DNA from: Paenibacillus riograndensis SBR5
GTDB lineage: Bacteria > Bacillota > Bacilli > Paenibacillales > Paenibacillaceae
Assembly: GCF_000981585.1 (NCBI RefSeq)
Contig: NZ_LN831776.1
Span: forward strand, 4,447,187 to 4,511,186
Direction: 5' to 3'
DNA: 64,000 nt
A model generated the notes under the pieces. It saw nothing but the letters and a program-made list of their open reading frames with translations. It was not told the DNA's origin and made no database searches. A program made the position numbers and the translations under genes. Positions 34,887 to 42,819 of this stretch are shown here, one piece after another (the stretch's first letter is position 1; each line of letters starts with the position of its first letter).

Positions 34887-35105
34887 TTGGAGGAAATAAG
34901 AATTCAGAAAAAGGACCGCGCCGTCAGCTTTAGGGTGAGTGAGGAAGCAGGCGAATTTATCGTTTTTGACATGTCACTGTCTAATCCGGCCGGCAGCCGC
35001 ACCAATTATAGCGGAAAACAGTTCCGGGAAGCCTGGAAGGCAGTAGAATCCATCCTTGGGGAAACGGCGATTCCTGACGAAATCATCAAGTATGCAAACT
35101 CATAA
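34887..35105 (+). CDS. Small hypothetical protein, 72 residues, TTG start
   Basis: Unknown function. TTG at 34887 follows AAGGAGG at seven bases. The acidic protein has a strand-rich first half (IRIQKKDRAVSFRVS, GEFIVFDMSLSN) and a helical second half (GKQFREAWKAVESILGE), without Cys, signal or membrane helix. A terminator follows directly. It is divergent from the 75-residue gene, and a comparable size and start type suggest both belong to the small conserved proteins typical of this lineage. Confidence 0.7.
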   Translation: MEEIRIQKKDRAVSFRVSEEAGEFIVFDMSLSNPAGSRTNYSGKQFREAWKAVESILGETAIPDEIIKYANS

Positions 35106-35113
35106 TCCGCAGC

Positions 35114-35141
35114 AAAAGCCCCGGCCACGGGGCTTTTCTTT
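35114..35141 (+). terminator. Terminator of the 72-residue plus-strand gene
   Basis: AAAAGCCCC/GGGGCTTTT (35114-35122 with 35129-35137), followed by CTTTTC. Confidence 0.85.
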
Positions 35142-35149
35142 TCAACTAA

Positions 35150-35181
35150 AATAAAACCCTCAACGCTCAAAGCGTCAAGGG
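35150..35181 (-). terminator. Terminator of glnA
   Basis: CCCTcAACGCT pairs with AGCGTcAAGGG (35157-35167, 35171-35181). On the minus strand it is followed by TTTTATTTT. Confidence 0.85.
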
Positions 35182-35191
35182 CTGATTCATC

Positions 35192-36520
35192 CTAGTAAAG
35201 CGTCATGTACTGATCTCTTTCCCACTCATGAACCTGGGTACGGTAGATGTCCCATTCAATTTCTTTCAGCTCGTAAAAATGAGCCAAGGCATGTTCACCG
35301 AGGGCTTCGGTAATGACATGACTGCGGATCATTTCGCCCAGCGCTTCCTTCAGATCGGACGGCAAGCTTGGAATACCTTCTTCGATCCGTTCTTCTTCGG
35401 ACATCACATAGATGTTGCGGTCGATAGGAGCCGGAAGATCGAGCTGGCGCTTGATGCCGTCGAGACCTGCCTTCAACATGACAGCAAGTGCCAGGTAAGG
35501 GTTAGCCGCAGGGTCCGGGTTACGGACTTCGATGCGTGTGCTGAGTCCTCTGGAAGCTGGAATACGGATCATTGGACTGCGGTTGCTGGCAGACCATGCC
35601 ACGTAGCAAGGCGCCTCATAACCTGGAACAAGACGTTTGTAGGAGTTCACTGTCGGGTTAGTGATGGCTGCAAAAGCACGTGCGTGCTTAAGAATGCCTG
35701 CCATGTAGTACCGCGCAGTTTTGCTCAGACCCAGTGTGTCGCTTTCGTCATAGAATACATTCTCATTGCCTTTGAACAAGGATTGGTGCGCGTGCATACC
35801 GGACCCGTTCATCCCAAAAAGAGGCTTAGGCATAAAAGTAGCATGCAGGCCGTGCTGGCGGGCAACCGTCTTCACGACAAGCTTAAAGGTTTGAATTTGG
35901 TCGGCAGCCTTGATGGCGTCAGCATACTTGAAATCAATCTCATGCTGGCCGGAAGCAACTTCATGGTGAGATGCTTCGATTTCGAAGCCCATCTCCTCCA
36001 GAGTCAATACGATTTCACGGCGGCAGTTCTCCCCAAGATCCATCGGCGCCAGATCAAAATATCCGCCCTGATCATTCAATTCAGTTGTGGGATTGCCTCT
36101 TTCGTCTGTTTTGAACAGGAAGAATTCCGGCTCCGGTCCAACATTCATTGCAGTGTAGCCCATTTCTTCGGCTTCCTGCAGACAACGCTTCAGAATGCCG
36201 CGCGGATCACCGGCAAAAGGTGTTCCATCAGGCATGTACACATCGCAAATCAGACGTGCTACCCGGCTGTCCGTTACCCAAGGGAAAATAACCCATGTGC
36301 TCAGATCAGGGTAGAGGTACATGTCAGATTCTTCGATCCGCACGTAACCTTCGATGGAAGAGCCATCGAACATCATTTTGTTGTCCAGCGCCTTTTCCAG
36401 CTGGCTGACAGGAATTTCAACATTCTTAATTGTACCGAGCAAATCGGTAAATTGCAGACGAATAAAACGGACATTTTCATCCTTAGCGATACGCAGGATA
36501 TCTTCTTTTGAGAAGCTCAC
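35192..36520 (-). CDS. glnA: Glutamine synthetase, type I alpha
   Basis: Assimilates ammonium into glutamine. The 442 residues match the short Bacillus-type GSI-alpha, without the adenylylation Tyr loop. Landmarks are [64 protein letters not shown] and [19 protein letters not shown] start after GGGAGAGGG. It is the second gene of glnRA, 30 bases after glnR, so transcription is governed by the GlnR-box promoter upstream. Feedback-inhibited GS of this type also controls GlnR/TnrA in relatives. Confidence 0.98.
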   Translation of the reverse strand: MSFSKEDILRIAKDENVRFIRLQFTDLLGTIKNVEIPVSQLEKALDNKMMFDGSSIEGYVRIEESDMYLYPDLSTWVIFPWVTDSRVARLICDVYMPDGTPFAGDPRGILKRCLQEAEEMGYTAMNVGPEPEFFLFKTDERGNPTTELNDQGGYFDLAPMDLGENCRREIVLTLEEMGFEIEASHHEVASGQHEIDFKYADAIKAADQIQTFKLVVKTVARQHGLHATFMPKPLFGMNGSGMHAHQSLFKGNENVFYDESDTLGLSKTARYYMAGILKHARAFAAITNPTVNSYKRLVPGYEAPCYVAWSASNRSPMIRIPASRGLSTRIEVRNPDPAANPYLALAVMLKAGLDGIKRQLDLPAPIDRNIYVMSEEERIEEGIPSLPSDLKEALGEMIRSHVITEALGEHALAHFYELKEIEWDIYRTQVHEWERDQYMTLY

Positions 36521-36550
36521 TTTACCCTCTCCCTTTCACGTCTCTTTGTA

Positions 36551-36961
36551 TTATTTATTAAAAAACCGGGATAGCTCGCCTTGAATAAGAGACACTTGTC
36601 CCGGTCTTTTACCGGAAACCAGTTCCTGCTTCAGTAAACGGTGCAGCTGTGAATCAGACAACTCTCTACGTCTAACCTCTGTGTCAGGGGTAATGACTGT
36701 AGCTTCTTCGGATTCCTTCGAGACGGGATTCATCACCTGCTTGATGCCGGCAATATTAACCCCCTTCTCAATCAATGCCTTGATTTCCAGTAAGCGTTCC
36801 ACATCATTAAACGAAAATAAACGCTGGTTGCCGGATGTGCGCGCGGGCACGATCAGACTGTGCTGCTCATAATAACGAATTTGTCTTGCCGATAAATCAG
36901 TTAACTTCATTACGATCCCTATAGGAAATAATGCCATATTTCTGCGGATTTCATCACCCAT
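36551..36961 (-). CDS. glnR: MerR-family nitrogen regulator GlnR
   Basis: Repressor of glutamine synthetase and other nitrogen genes in Bacilli. The 136-residue protein has an N-terminal MerR winged helix (VMKLTDLSARQIRYYEQHSLIVPARTSGNQRLFSFNDVERL) and a dimerisation helix (KALIEKGVNIAGIKQVM). The C-terminal tail (QLHRLLKQELVSGKRPGQVSLIQGELSRFFNK) is the GS-sensing part in B. subtilis. It is first in the glnRA operon and has a perfect GlnR site in front of its promoter, so autoregulation is expected. Confidence 0.97.
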   Translation of the reverse strand: MGDEIRRNMALFPIGIVMKLTDLSARQIRYYEQHSLIVPARTSGNQRLFSFNDVERLLEIKALIEKGVNIAGIKQVMNPVSKESEEATVITPDTEVRRRELSDSQLHRLLKQELVSGKRPGQVSLIQGELSRFFNK

Positions 36962-36998
36962 GACTCATCCAACCTTCCAATGATCTTTTTCTCATCTC

Positions 36999-37027
36999 AT
37001 TGTACATTTCCTTATATGACGTGTCAA
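36999..37027 (-). promoter_or_regulatory. Sigma-A promoter of glnRA
   Basis: TTGACA (37027-37022), 17-base spacer, TACAAT (37004-36999). The -35 box is perfect. Confidence 0.9.
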
Positions 37028-37032
37028 TGGTG

Positions 37033-37049
37033 TGTAAGATATTCTTACA
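37033..37049. promoter_or_regulatory. GlnR/TnrA box upstream of glnRA
   Basis: TGTAAGATATTCTTACA fits TGTNA-N7-TNACA exactly and lies five bases upstream of the glnRA -35 box. A second, imperfect TGTAA half-site occurs near 37110. Confidence 0.88.
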
Positions 37050-37193
37050 GGATTTTATGTAACCTTAAGAATTCAAGTAAAGTGAGTGTAAGCTAAAACA
37101 TAACACGACCTCCGAAGTATATCACAGAGAGCGATGCACAAGCAAAAGTTACAGCGCTTTCGATGACCTTAGTTCAAGCAATAACTCAAAAGA

Positions 37194-37249
37194 CAAAAAA
37201 AGTACCCACCAGGCTGGCCGGTGAGCAAAATTACGGGATGGTATGTACT
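37194..37249 (-). terminator. Terminator of the ynbB-like gene
   Basis: AGTACCCACC (37201-37210) pairs imperfectly with GGTATGTACT (37240-37249). On the minus strand the stem is followed by seven T. Confidence 0.65.
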
Positions 37250-37344
37250 GGTCACTCCGCAAAAAAGTTTTGTATGCAGCGGTTAAAGTTTCATGCTTCT
37301 TGATATAAAAGATGAAGCATTATATAAATCCGATTCAGCACAAA

Positions 37345-38598
37345 TTACAGCAATTTACGGTCCCTCATGCTCTGCAGCGCCATCAAAACTCCATATTTAA
37401 CGTGGGAATACGTTAATCCGCCTTGCATATAACCGATATAGGGTGCGCGGATCGGGGCATCCGCAGATAACTCCAAGCTGCCGCCCTGGATGAAGGTTCC
37501 TGCCGCCATGATGACAGGATGCTCGTAACCCGGCATATCCCACGGCTCGGGAACGACATGGCTGTCCACGGCTGCGGAACGCTGGATTCCCTGGACAAAA
37601 GCGATCAGGTGCTCTGGCCCGTCAAAAGACACGGCCTGGATCAAATCCGTCCGCGGCTCATTCCAGGCCGGCTTAGTCGTAAAGCCGCAACGCTGGAAAA
37701 CGGCAGCGGCAAAGATGCTGCCTTTCACTGCCTGCCCGACCGTATGCGGGGCCATGAACAGCCCCTGGTAGAGGCCGCGCGTCGTTCCCAGCATGGCGCC
37801 TACTTCGCCGCCTATGCCTGGCGCAGTAAGCCGGTAGGCTGCAAGTTCCACAAGCTCCTGCCGCCCGAGGATGTAGCCGCCGGTTTCAGCGATACCGCCA
37901 CCGGGATTTTTGATCAGGGAACCTGCTACCAGATCGGCCCCCACCTGTGGCGGCTCAAGCTTTTCTGTAAATTCGCCATAACAGTTATCCACAAAAACAA
38001 TGACATCCCGTTTCAGGGATTTAACTCTCTCCACCATTTCACCGATTTCAGCAACCGTGAAGGAGGAACGCCAATCATAGCCGCGCGAGCGCTGAATGCC
38101 GATAACCTTAGTCTTGTCATTAACAGCCAGAGCTACCCCTTCCCAATCGATCTTCCCTTCAGCCGTCAAAGCCGTTTCGCGGTAGCCAATGCCGAAATCA
38201 GCCAGGGAGCCTGTCCCGTCGCCCGGTTTACCGATTACCTTGTGCAGCGTATCATAAGGTTTTCCAGTGATGTACAGCAGCTCATCTCCGGGACGCAGCA
38301 CGCCAAATAGCGCCGTTGATATCGTATGTGTGCCCGAAGCAAAATGAGGCCGCACCAGCGCTGCCTCCGCTCCGAATACCTCGGCATAGACGAGATCCAG
38401 CACTTCCCGGCCCCGGTCATTGTAGGCATACCCCGTGGAGCCGGCAAAATGAAAATCGCTTACCTGCTGACGCTGGAAGGCTTCAATGACCTTCCACTGA
38501 TTATGATCCACAATCCGGTCAAGCGATTTCACCGCACTTTCAATTTCCTGCTCTGCGGCCTCTGCCGCCTGTAAAATATCCTCCGCAAACACTGCCAT
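37345..38598 (-). CDS. ynbB: PLP enzyme of the methionine gamma-lyase-like/YnbB family
   Basis: A 417-residue cysteine/methionine-metabolism PLP enzyme, often annotated as methionine gamma-lyase family or aluminium resistance protein. Motifs: GYAYNDRGRE, VRPHFASGTHTIS, IQRSRGYDWR, VDNCYGEFTE and the PLP-lysine segment GSLIKNPGGGIAETGGY. ATG at 38598 follows AAGGAGAG; the ATG ten codons earlier has no site. The true substrate is not known. Synteny hflX-ynbB-glnR-glnA is the same as in B. subtilis. A repeat element lies between hflX and this gene. Confidence 0.9.
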   Translation of the reverse strand: MAVFAEDILQAAEAAEQEIESAVKSLDRIVDHNQWKVIEAFQRQQVSDFHFAGSTGYAYNDRGREVLDLVYAEVFGAEAALVRPHFASGTHTISTALFGVLRPGDELLYITGKPYDTLHKVIGKPGDGTGSLADFGIGYRETALTAEGKIDWEGVALAVNDKTKVIGIQRSRGYDWRSSFTVAEIGEMVERVKSLKRDVIVFVDNCYGEFTEKLEPPQVGADLVAGSLIKNPGGGIAETGGYILGRQELVELAAYRLTAPGIGGEVGAMLGTTRGLYQGLFMAPHTVGQAVKGSIFAAAVFQRCGFTTKPAWNEPRTDLIQAVSFDGPEHLIAFVQGIQRSAAVDSHVVPEPWDMPGYEHPVIMAAGTFIQGGSLELSADAPIRAPYIGYMQGGLTYSHVKYGVLMALQSMRDRKLL

Positions 38599-38634
38599 TC
38601 CTAATGTTCTCTCCTTATCTGTACCCATCTATAT

Positions 38635-38840
38635 AAGTTGAACTTTAGTTATACATTGTGGGGTATAGTCGTAACTGCGGGGAATGTTTGGACTTCCAGC
38701 CGCTGTTGTCCCCAGATTTCTTCAATGGAACCGCCTTTTGCGGTTGAAATCCGGTGACAAAGGCGGACGCTACCGCTCTTCCAGTTCCAAACTTCCCCTC
38801 CGCACTTCTACCCTTTTTATGAATTTTTCTAGTTCAACTT
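38635..38840. repeat. Dispersed MITE-like/structured repeat, copy B
   Basis: A 206-base element bounded by inverted termini AAGTTGAACT (38635-38644) and AGTTCAACTT (38831-38840). The interior is clearly homologous to copy A at 18.5 kb and keeps its nested stem: TTGTC/GACAA, GATTTC/GAAATC and AACCGC/GCGGTT. The innermost helix is extended by one compensated pair relative to copy A. No coding frame of note. Confidence 0.8.
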
Positions 38841-38875
38841 ATCTAGCGATGGAAATCAATATCTGTCCAGCAAGA

Positions 38876-38902
38876 AGAAACGGCGGATACCCAGCCGTTT
38901 CT
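38876..38902 (-). terminator. Terminator-like hairpin downstream of hflX
   Basis: AGAAACGGC/GCCGTTTCT with a nine-base loop, 35 bases after the hflX stop. The T run on the minus strand is interrupted (TTCTTCTTG). Confidence 0.5.
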
Positions 38903-38936
38903 GAAGTAAGTCCCTTGATTCAACACAAGCCCGGAT

Positions 38937-40226
38937 CTATTCCTGCTCCACATATTCCGCAAGCTTGTAGCTCCATTTTCCGTAATCCTCTTTATTCAGA
39001 CGCACTTGATATAAAACATCATTGTCTTCCACATTCTGTTCCAGCACCTCTCCCACCCGGTAAAGCAGTGAGGAAAGATCCCCGCGGTCTCCGGGAATAC
39101 GGAAGGTCAGCGTATCTCCGGCCAGCTCGTCGGCAATCATTTCCGTGATCCGGGTCAGATCGTCCGGGTTAAAGGCGCTGATCTTCAGAAACCCCGGACC
39201 CGAAGGCAGCATCTGCAGCTGCTCAGGCCGGCAAATATCACTTTTGTTAAAAAGTACGATTTGCGGTTTCCCCGCGGCCCCGAGATCCTGCAGAATAGAC
39301 TGCACAACCTCCATCTGCTCCTCCCTCATGGGAGAAGAGGCATCCACCACATGCAGCACCAGATTGGCCTCATTGACCTCTTCAAGCGTTGCACGGAAGG
39401 AGGCTACCAGGTCATGCGGCAGATTCTGTATAAATCCTACGGTGTCTGTCAGGACTACTTCTTTGCCTGCGGGCAGCTGCAGCACACGCGAAGTAGGATC
39501 GAGAGTAGCGAACAGCTGGTTCTCAATGTAAACATCGGCATCTGTAAGCTGCTTAAGCAGCGTTGACTTGCCGGCGTTGGTATATCCGACCAGCGCAACC
39601 TGGACAGCGCCGCTCTTCCGCCGGCGTTCCCGGTGCAGCTCACGCGTTTTGACCACTTCGTCCAGTTGGCGTTTCAGTTCGCTGATCCGGTCACGGATAT
39701 GCCGGCGGTCGGTTTCCAGCTTGCTCTCCCCCGGACCTCTGGTTCCGATTCCCCCGCCAAGCCTGGACAGATTCTTGCCATGGCCGGATAAGCGCGGCAG
39801 CAGGTAGGACAGCTGCGCCAGCTCCACCTGAATAATGCCCTCCCGCGTTTTGGCCCGGCCTGCGAAAATATCCAGAATCAGCTGAGTGCGGTCAATAATC
39901 TTCAGGTCCAGCGCCTCTTCCAGGTTCCGTACCTGGGCACCCGAGAGCTCCTGGTCAAAGATAGCCGTATTGGCCCCGAGTCCGTCAGCAGCCATCCGCA
40001 GCTCCTCTACCTTTCCTTTGCCAATGAACCACTTGGAATCCGGGGTTTCCTTGTTCTGGCGGAGGACATCCAGCACTATTACTCCGGCTGTCTCGGCCAG
40101 TTGGACCAATTCCTGCAGCGACAGCTCGGGATCAACGCCGGTGCGTTTGATTTTGTCTGTAACCAGACTGACCAGAATCGCCCGGTCCTGTATTTCTGTT
40201 TCGGTATCGTGGGTGGTGATTGCCAT
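38937..40226 (-). CDS. hflX: Ribosome-associated GTPase HflX
   Basis: A 429-residue GTPase that in other bacteria binds stalled or hibernating 50S/70S ribosomes and splits them. The N-terminal HflX domain (about 1-190, GKGKVEELR, FDQELSGAQVRNLEEAL, KIIDRTQLILDIFAGRAKTREG) ends in a glycine-rich linker (SRLGGGIGTRGPGESKLE). The G domain has GYTNAGKST, DTVGFIQNLPH and NKSD. A short C-terminal domain follows. ATG after AAGGAG. It lies downstream of spoVK and upstream of the ynbB-like gene, as in B. subtilis (ynbA). Confidence 0.96.
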   Translation of the reverse strand: MAITTHDTETEIQDRAILVSLVTDKIKRTGVDPELSLQELVQLAETAGVIVLDVLRQNKETPDSKWFIGKGKVEELRMAADGLGANTAIFDQELSGAQVRNLEEALDLKIIDRTQLILDIFAGRAKTREGIIQVELAQLSYLLPRLSGHGKNLSRLGGGIGTRGPGESKLETDRRHIRDRISELKRQLDEVVKTRELHRERRRKSGAVQVALVGYTNAGKSTLLKQLTDADVYIENQLFATLDPTSRVLQLPAGKEVVLTDTVGFIQNLPHDLVASFRATLEEVNEANLVLHVVDASSPMREEQMEVVQSILQDLGAAGKPQIVLFNKSDICRPEQLQMLPSGPGFLKISAFNPDDLTRITEMIADELAGDTLTFRIPGDRGDLSSLLYRVGEVLEQNVEDNDVLYQVRLNKEDYGKWSYKLAEYVEQE

Positions 40227-40285
40227 GAATTACATGCTCCTTGTCCTGTACACTAAGTTGTGTATCGTCCGTGGTGTAAAGCTGC

Positions 40286-41257
40286 CTACAGTTTAAAATC
40301 TTCTGTGCGGAGTGTCATCAGCTCCTGCTTGCCCGGGCTGTTGCTCTCATATTGATTCAGCAGCCGTACCGCTTGGGCCCGCACTGCTTTTTCTATAGAG
40401 TTGCGAACATAACGCGCGTTGCTGAAGGCATGAAGGCTCTCTGTCTTCTCCAGCAGCAGATGCTGCTTTAGTTTGAGTATGGCCTGCGGCATCAGAATAT
40501 AATCGCGTTCTTTGGCCATCAGCTCCGCAATCTGCAGCAGCTGGTCTATGGTGTAATCGGGAAATTCCACCTGAATGGGGAACCGGGAGGGCAAACCGGG
40601 GTTGCTCATCAGAAAATAATCAATTTCACTGGAGTATCCCGCCAGAATCAGCACGAATTGGCTGCGGTGGTCCTCCATGGATTTGACAAGCGTGTCAATG
40701 GCCTCTTTGCCAAAATCCTTATCCCCGCCCCGGGCGAGACTGTAAGCTTCATCAATAAAAAGAATGCCCCCGAGCGCCTTTTTCACCAGGTCCCTTGTCT
40801 TCTGAGCCGTATGCCCGATATATTCGCCAACCAGATCCGCTCTTTCCACCTCGATCAGATGCCCTTTGGTCAGCACACCCATCCGCTGGAACAGCTTGGC
40901 GACAATTCTGGCTACCGTTGTCTTGCCGGTTCCGGGATTCCCCTTGAAAACCATATGATACGCCTGGCCGCCGCTGGCAAGTCCCGCATCGCTGCGCATC
41001 TTGGCGATCTGCAGCAGGGCATAGATCTCGAATACCAGCTCCTTGATATTTTCCAACCCTACGAGTGCATCCAGTTCCCGGTTAAGCTCCTGAAACCATT
41101 CACTGTGTCCGTTGTTTTTTGGGGGTGCGGCCTGAGCAAGACTGTCTGCAGCCGCGTGGCTTGCCGCTGGTGTATCCTGATTCCGCAGTACAATATTGAT
41201 TTGTCGTGACGGTCTGCCTTCCTCCCGTCCGCTTGCCGCCGCTACGCGTCCGTTCAC
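40286..41257 (-). CDS. spoVK: Stage V sporulation protein K, AAA ATPase
   Basis: CbbX/SpoVK-type AAA+ ATPase required late in sporulation in B. subtilis. The 323-residue protein has a disordered first 50 residues, then VGLENIKELVFEIYALLQI, Walker A GNPGTGKTT, Walker B GGILFIDEAYSL, sensor region LILAGYSSEIDYFL and arginine finger segment NPGLPSRFP. GTG at 41257 lies at proper distance from AGGTGA; the GTG at 41266 is inside that site. Gene order spoVK-hflX-ynbB is conserved. A mother-cell sigma factor is expected but no confident promoter was found. Confidence 0.93.
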   Translation of the reverse strand: MNGRVAAASGREEGRPSRQINIVLRNQDTPAASHAAADSLAQAAPPKNNGHSEWFQELNRELDALVGLENIKELVFEIYALLQIAKMRSDAGLASGGQAYHMVFKGNPGTGKTTVARIVAKLFQRMGVLTKGHLIEVERADLVGEYIGHTAQKTRDLVKKALGGILFIDEAYSLARGGDKDFGKEAIDTLVKSMEDHRSQFVLILAGYSSEIDYFLMSNPGLPSRFPIQVEFPDYTIDQLLQIAELMAKERDYILMPQAILKLKQHLLLEKTESLHAFSNARYVRNSIEKAVRAQAVRLLNQYESNSPGKQELMTLRTEDFKL

Positions 41258-41401
41258 CTTGTTCACCTCATTATCCAGGGCTGACTTTATCTATACCTTA
41301 TATCAAGTCTATTCCGCTAATTAAGGTCTTATTAGCAGTTTCAGAAACTTCCGGACAAATAGAGGCACAGGAATCAGGAAAGCAGCGCCGGTGTTGACTT
41401 T

Positions 41402-42061
41402 TCACAGAAAAAGCTGCTGCATTTTCCATTTCGTATAGGCCAGAATTTCACGGGTCTTGTACTTCAGCATCGACATCACCTGTGAATCGGTAAGCCCCAG
41501 CTCAGGACGGTTGTAATTGAGTTCCCGGGCAATCTCAAGCGCGCGCTGTCCGTGAAAAGTATGTGTAATAATGACTGCTGTGTTTAAGTCTTTGGATTTC
41601 ATCAGCTTTTGACTAAACCGGAGATTCTCATAAGTGCTGGTAGACTTGTCCTCCAGAATGATAGCGTTCTCCGGAACTCCCTGCTCCACCAGATAGTTCT
41701 TCATTCCCTCTGCTTCGGTATATTTATAATCAACCCGGTCCAGACCGCCAGATACAATAAACCGGGGGAATTTGCCTTCCCGGTATAGTTCCAGCCCATA
41801 GTCAAGCCTTTCCTGTAGTCCGGGGCTGGGCTTGTCTCCCCACATCGCCATACCAAGAATAATGCCCACATCCGCTTCCTGCATAGGATTCGTCGTTGCT
41901 GCGCTGTTGATCCGGCCAAAGACTGACGCGCACCAGAGCAATCCTGCGGCGATACAGACCACCAGTACAATGAGCAGATTGCGCTTCATCCGGGAACGAC
42001 GGCCTTTGCGCGATACTTTGCGAATCGGGGATGAACCTCTTTGATAGACATACCAATCCAT
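41402..42061 (-). CDS. YdcF/DUF218-family membrane protein
   Basis: A 219-residue protein with a basic N-terminal tail, one transmembrane helix (about 28-46, LLIVLVVCIAAGLLWCASVF) and an extracytoplasmic DUF218 domain. The domain shows ADVGIILGMAMWG, PRFIVSGGLD, ILEDKSTSTYENLRFS and VIITHTFHGQRAL. Family members include SanA and YdcF, linked to envelope functions, with unknown reaction. ATG after GGAGGAAAT. It starts 3 bases after the DUF402 gene stop, so the two are cotranscribed. Confidence 0.9.
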   Translation of the reverse strand: MDWYVYQRGSSPIRKVSRKGRRSRMKRNLLIVLVVCIAAGLLWCASVFGRINSAATTNPMQEADVGIILGMAMWGDKPSPGLQERLDYGLELYREGKFPRFIVSGGLDRVDYKYTEAEGMKNYLVEQGVPENAIILEDKSTSTYENLRFSQKLMKSKDLNTAVIITHTFHGQRALEIARELNYNRPELGLTDSQVMSMLKYKTREILAYTKWKMQQLFL

Positions 42062-42064
42062 TTT

Positions 42065-42619
42065 TTATTTCCTCCTGAATTCTCCGTGATGGAACAATTC
42101 GGCACGATGCTTCAAGGAAAGGGAGAAATAAGGAAAAGCATGAGCATCTATGCTGCGAAGAATACTGCTTGCTGTAGCCCAGGCCAAATTATAGTCACTG
42201 TCCGTAATATCCTCACGTTCCAGGGCTTCCTCCAGCTCGTCCTCATCCAGCAGAAATACCTCTCCATTCCACAGCACCACAACATCCAGATACAGATCAT
42301 CGAACCAGGGCACGCCTTGGTCGGTGACCCCTTGAACCTTGCAGGTGTCAATGTACCACTGCACGATGTTTTGCCGCTCGTCGAACATTGCCGTCACAAT
42401 ATAGTGGCTGTCTTTGGGAAAATACTGCAGCCATGAGTACCCTTTGTCCGCTATGCGGTATGTATGCCTGCCGTAGCTCTTCCACAGCGGTTCCTTCAGC
42501 CCATAAATGGTATACAGGGTGATGTATCCGCTGAATTCCCGGCTCTCCACATAACGGCAGGCAAAATGGCGGCGCGTAATCCGGCGCCAGTTGGCCCGGT
42601 CTCCGAATTTACGTTTCAT
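42065..42619 (-). CDS. DUF402 family protein (nucleoside phosphatase-like)
   Basis: A 184-residue protein of the DUF402 family, to which B. subtilis YgaC, a nucleoside tri/diphosphate phosphatase type, belongs. The beta-barrel part reads RIADKGYSWLQYFPKDSHYIVTAMFDERQNIVQWYIDTCKV, followed by the acidic FDDLYLDVVVLWNG and LLDEDELEEAL metal region and a helical tail. ATG at 42619 follows GAGAGGG; the longer frame lacks a site. Paired with the YdcF-like gene. Enzymatic activity is inference from the family. Confidence 0.85.
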   Translation of the reverse strand: MKRKFGDRANWRRITRRHFACRYVESREFSGYITLYTIYGLKEPLWKSYGRHTYRIADKGYSWLQYFPKDSHYIVTAMFDERQNIVQWYIDTCKVQGVTDQGVPWFDDLYLDVVVLWNGEVFLLDEDELEEALEREDITDSDYNLAWATASSILRSIDAHAFPYFSLSLKHRAELFHHGEFRRK

Positions 42620-42728
42620 ATGAATGACCCTCTCAAGAAATGGTGTATTCAGCTTAACACATTTGCCAGATACACTCAAAACATCCCTTGTAAATTACGG
42701 CAGATGATGTTCTTGAAAAAGACAAAGT

Positions 42729-42786
42729 AAAAAGCCCCGCCAGCCGCAGTCTCCGCATCATCCAGGAGATTCACAGCTGCCGGGGC
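42729..42786 (-). terminator. Terminator of the class A PBP gene
   Basis: GCCCCGcCAGC pairs with GCTGcCGGGGC (42734-42744 with 42776-42786). On the minus strand it ends in TTTTTAC. Confidence 0.85.
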
Positions 42787-42819
42787 AGGTGGATTTCATT
42801 TGTTTAGTAAGAGATTTTT

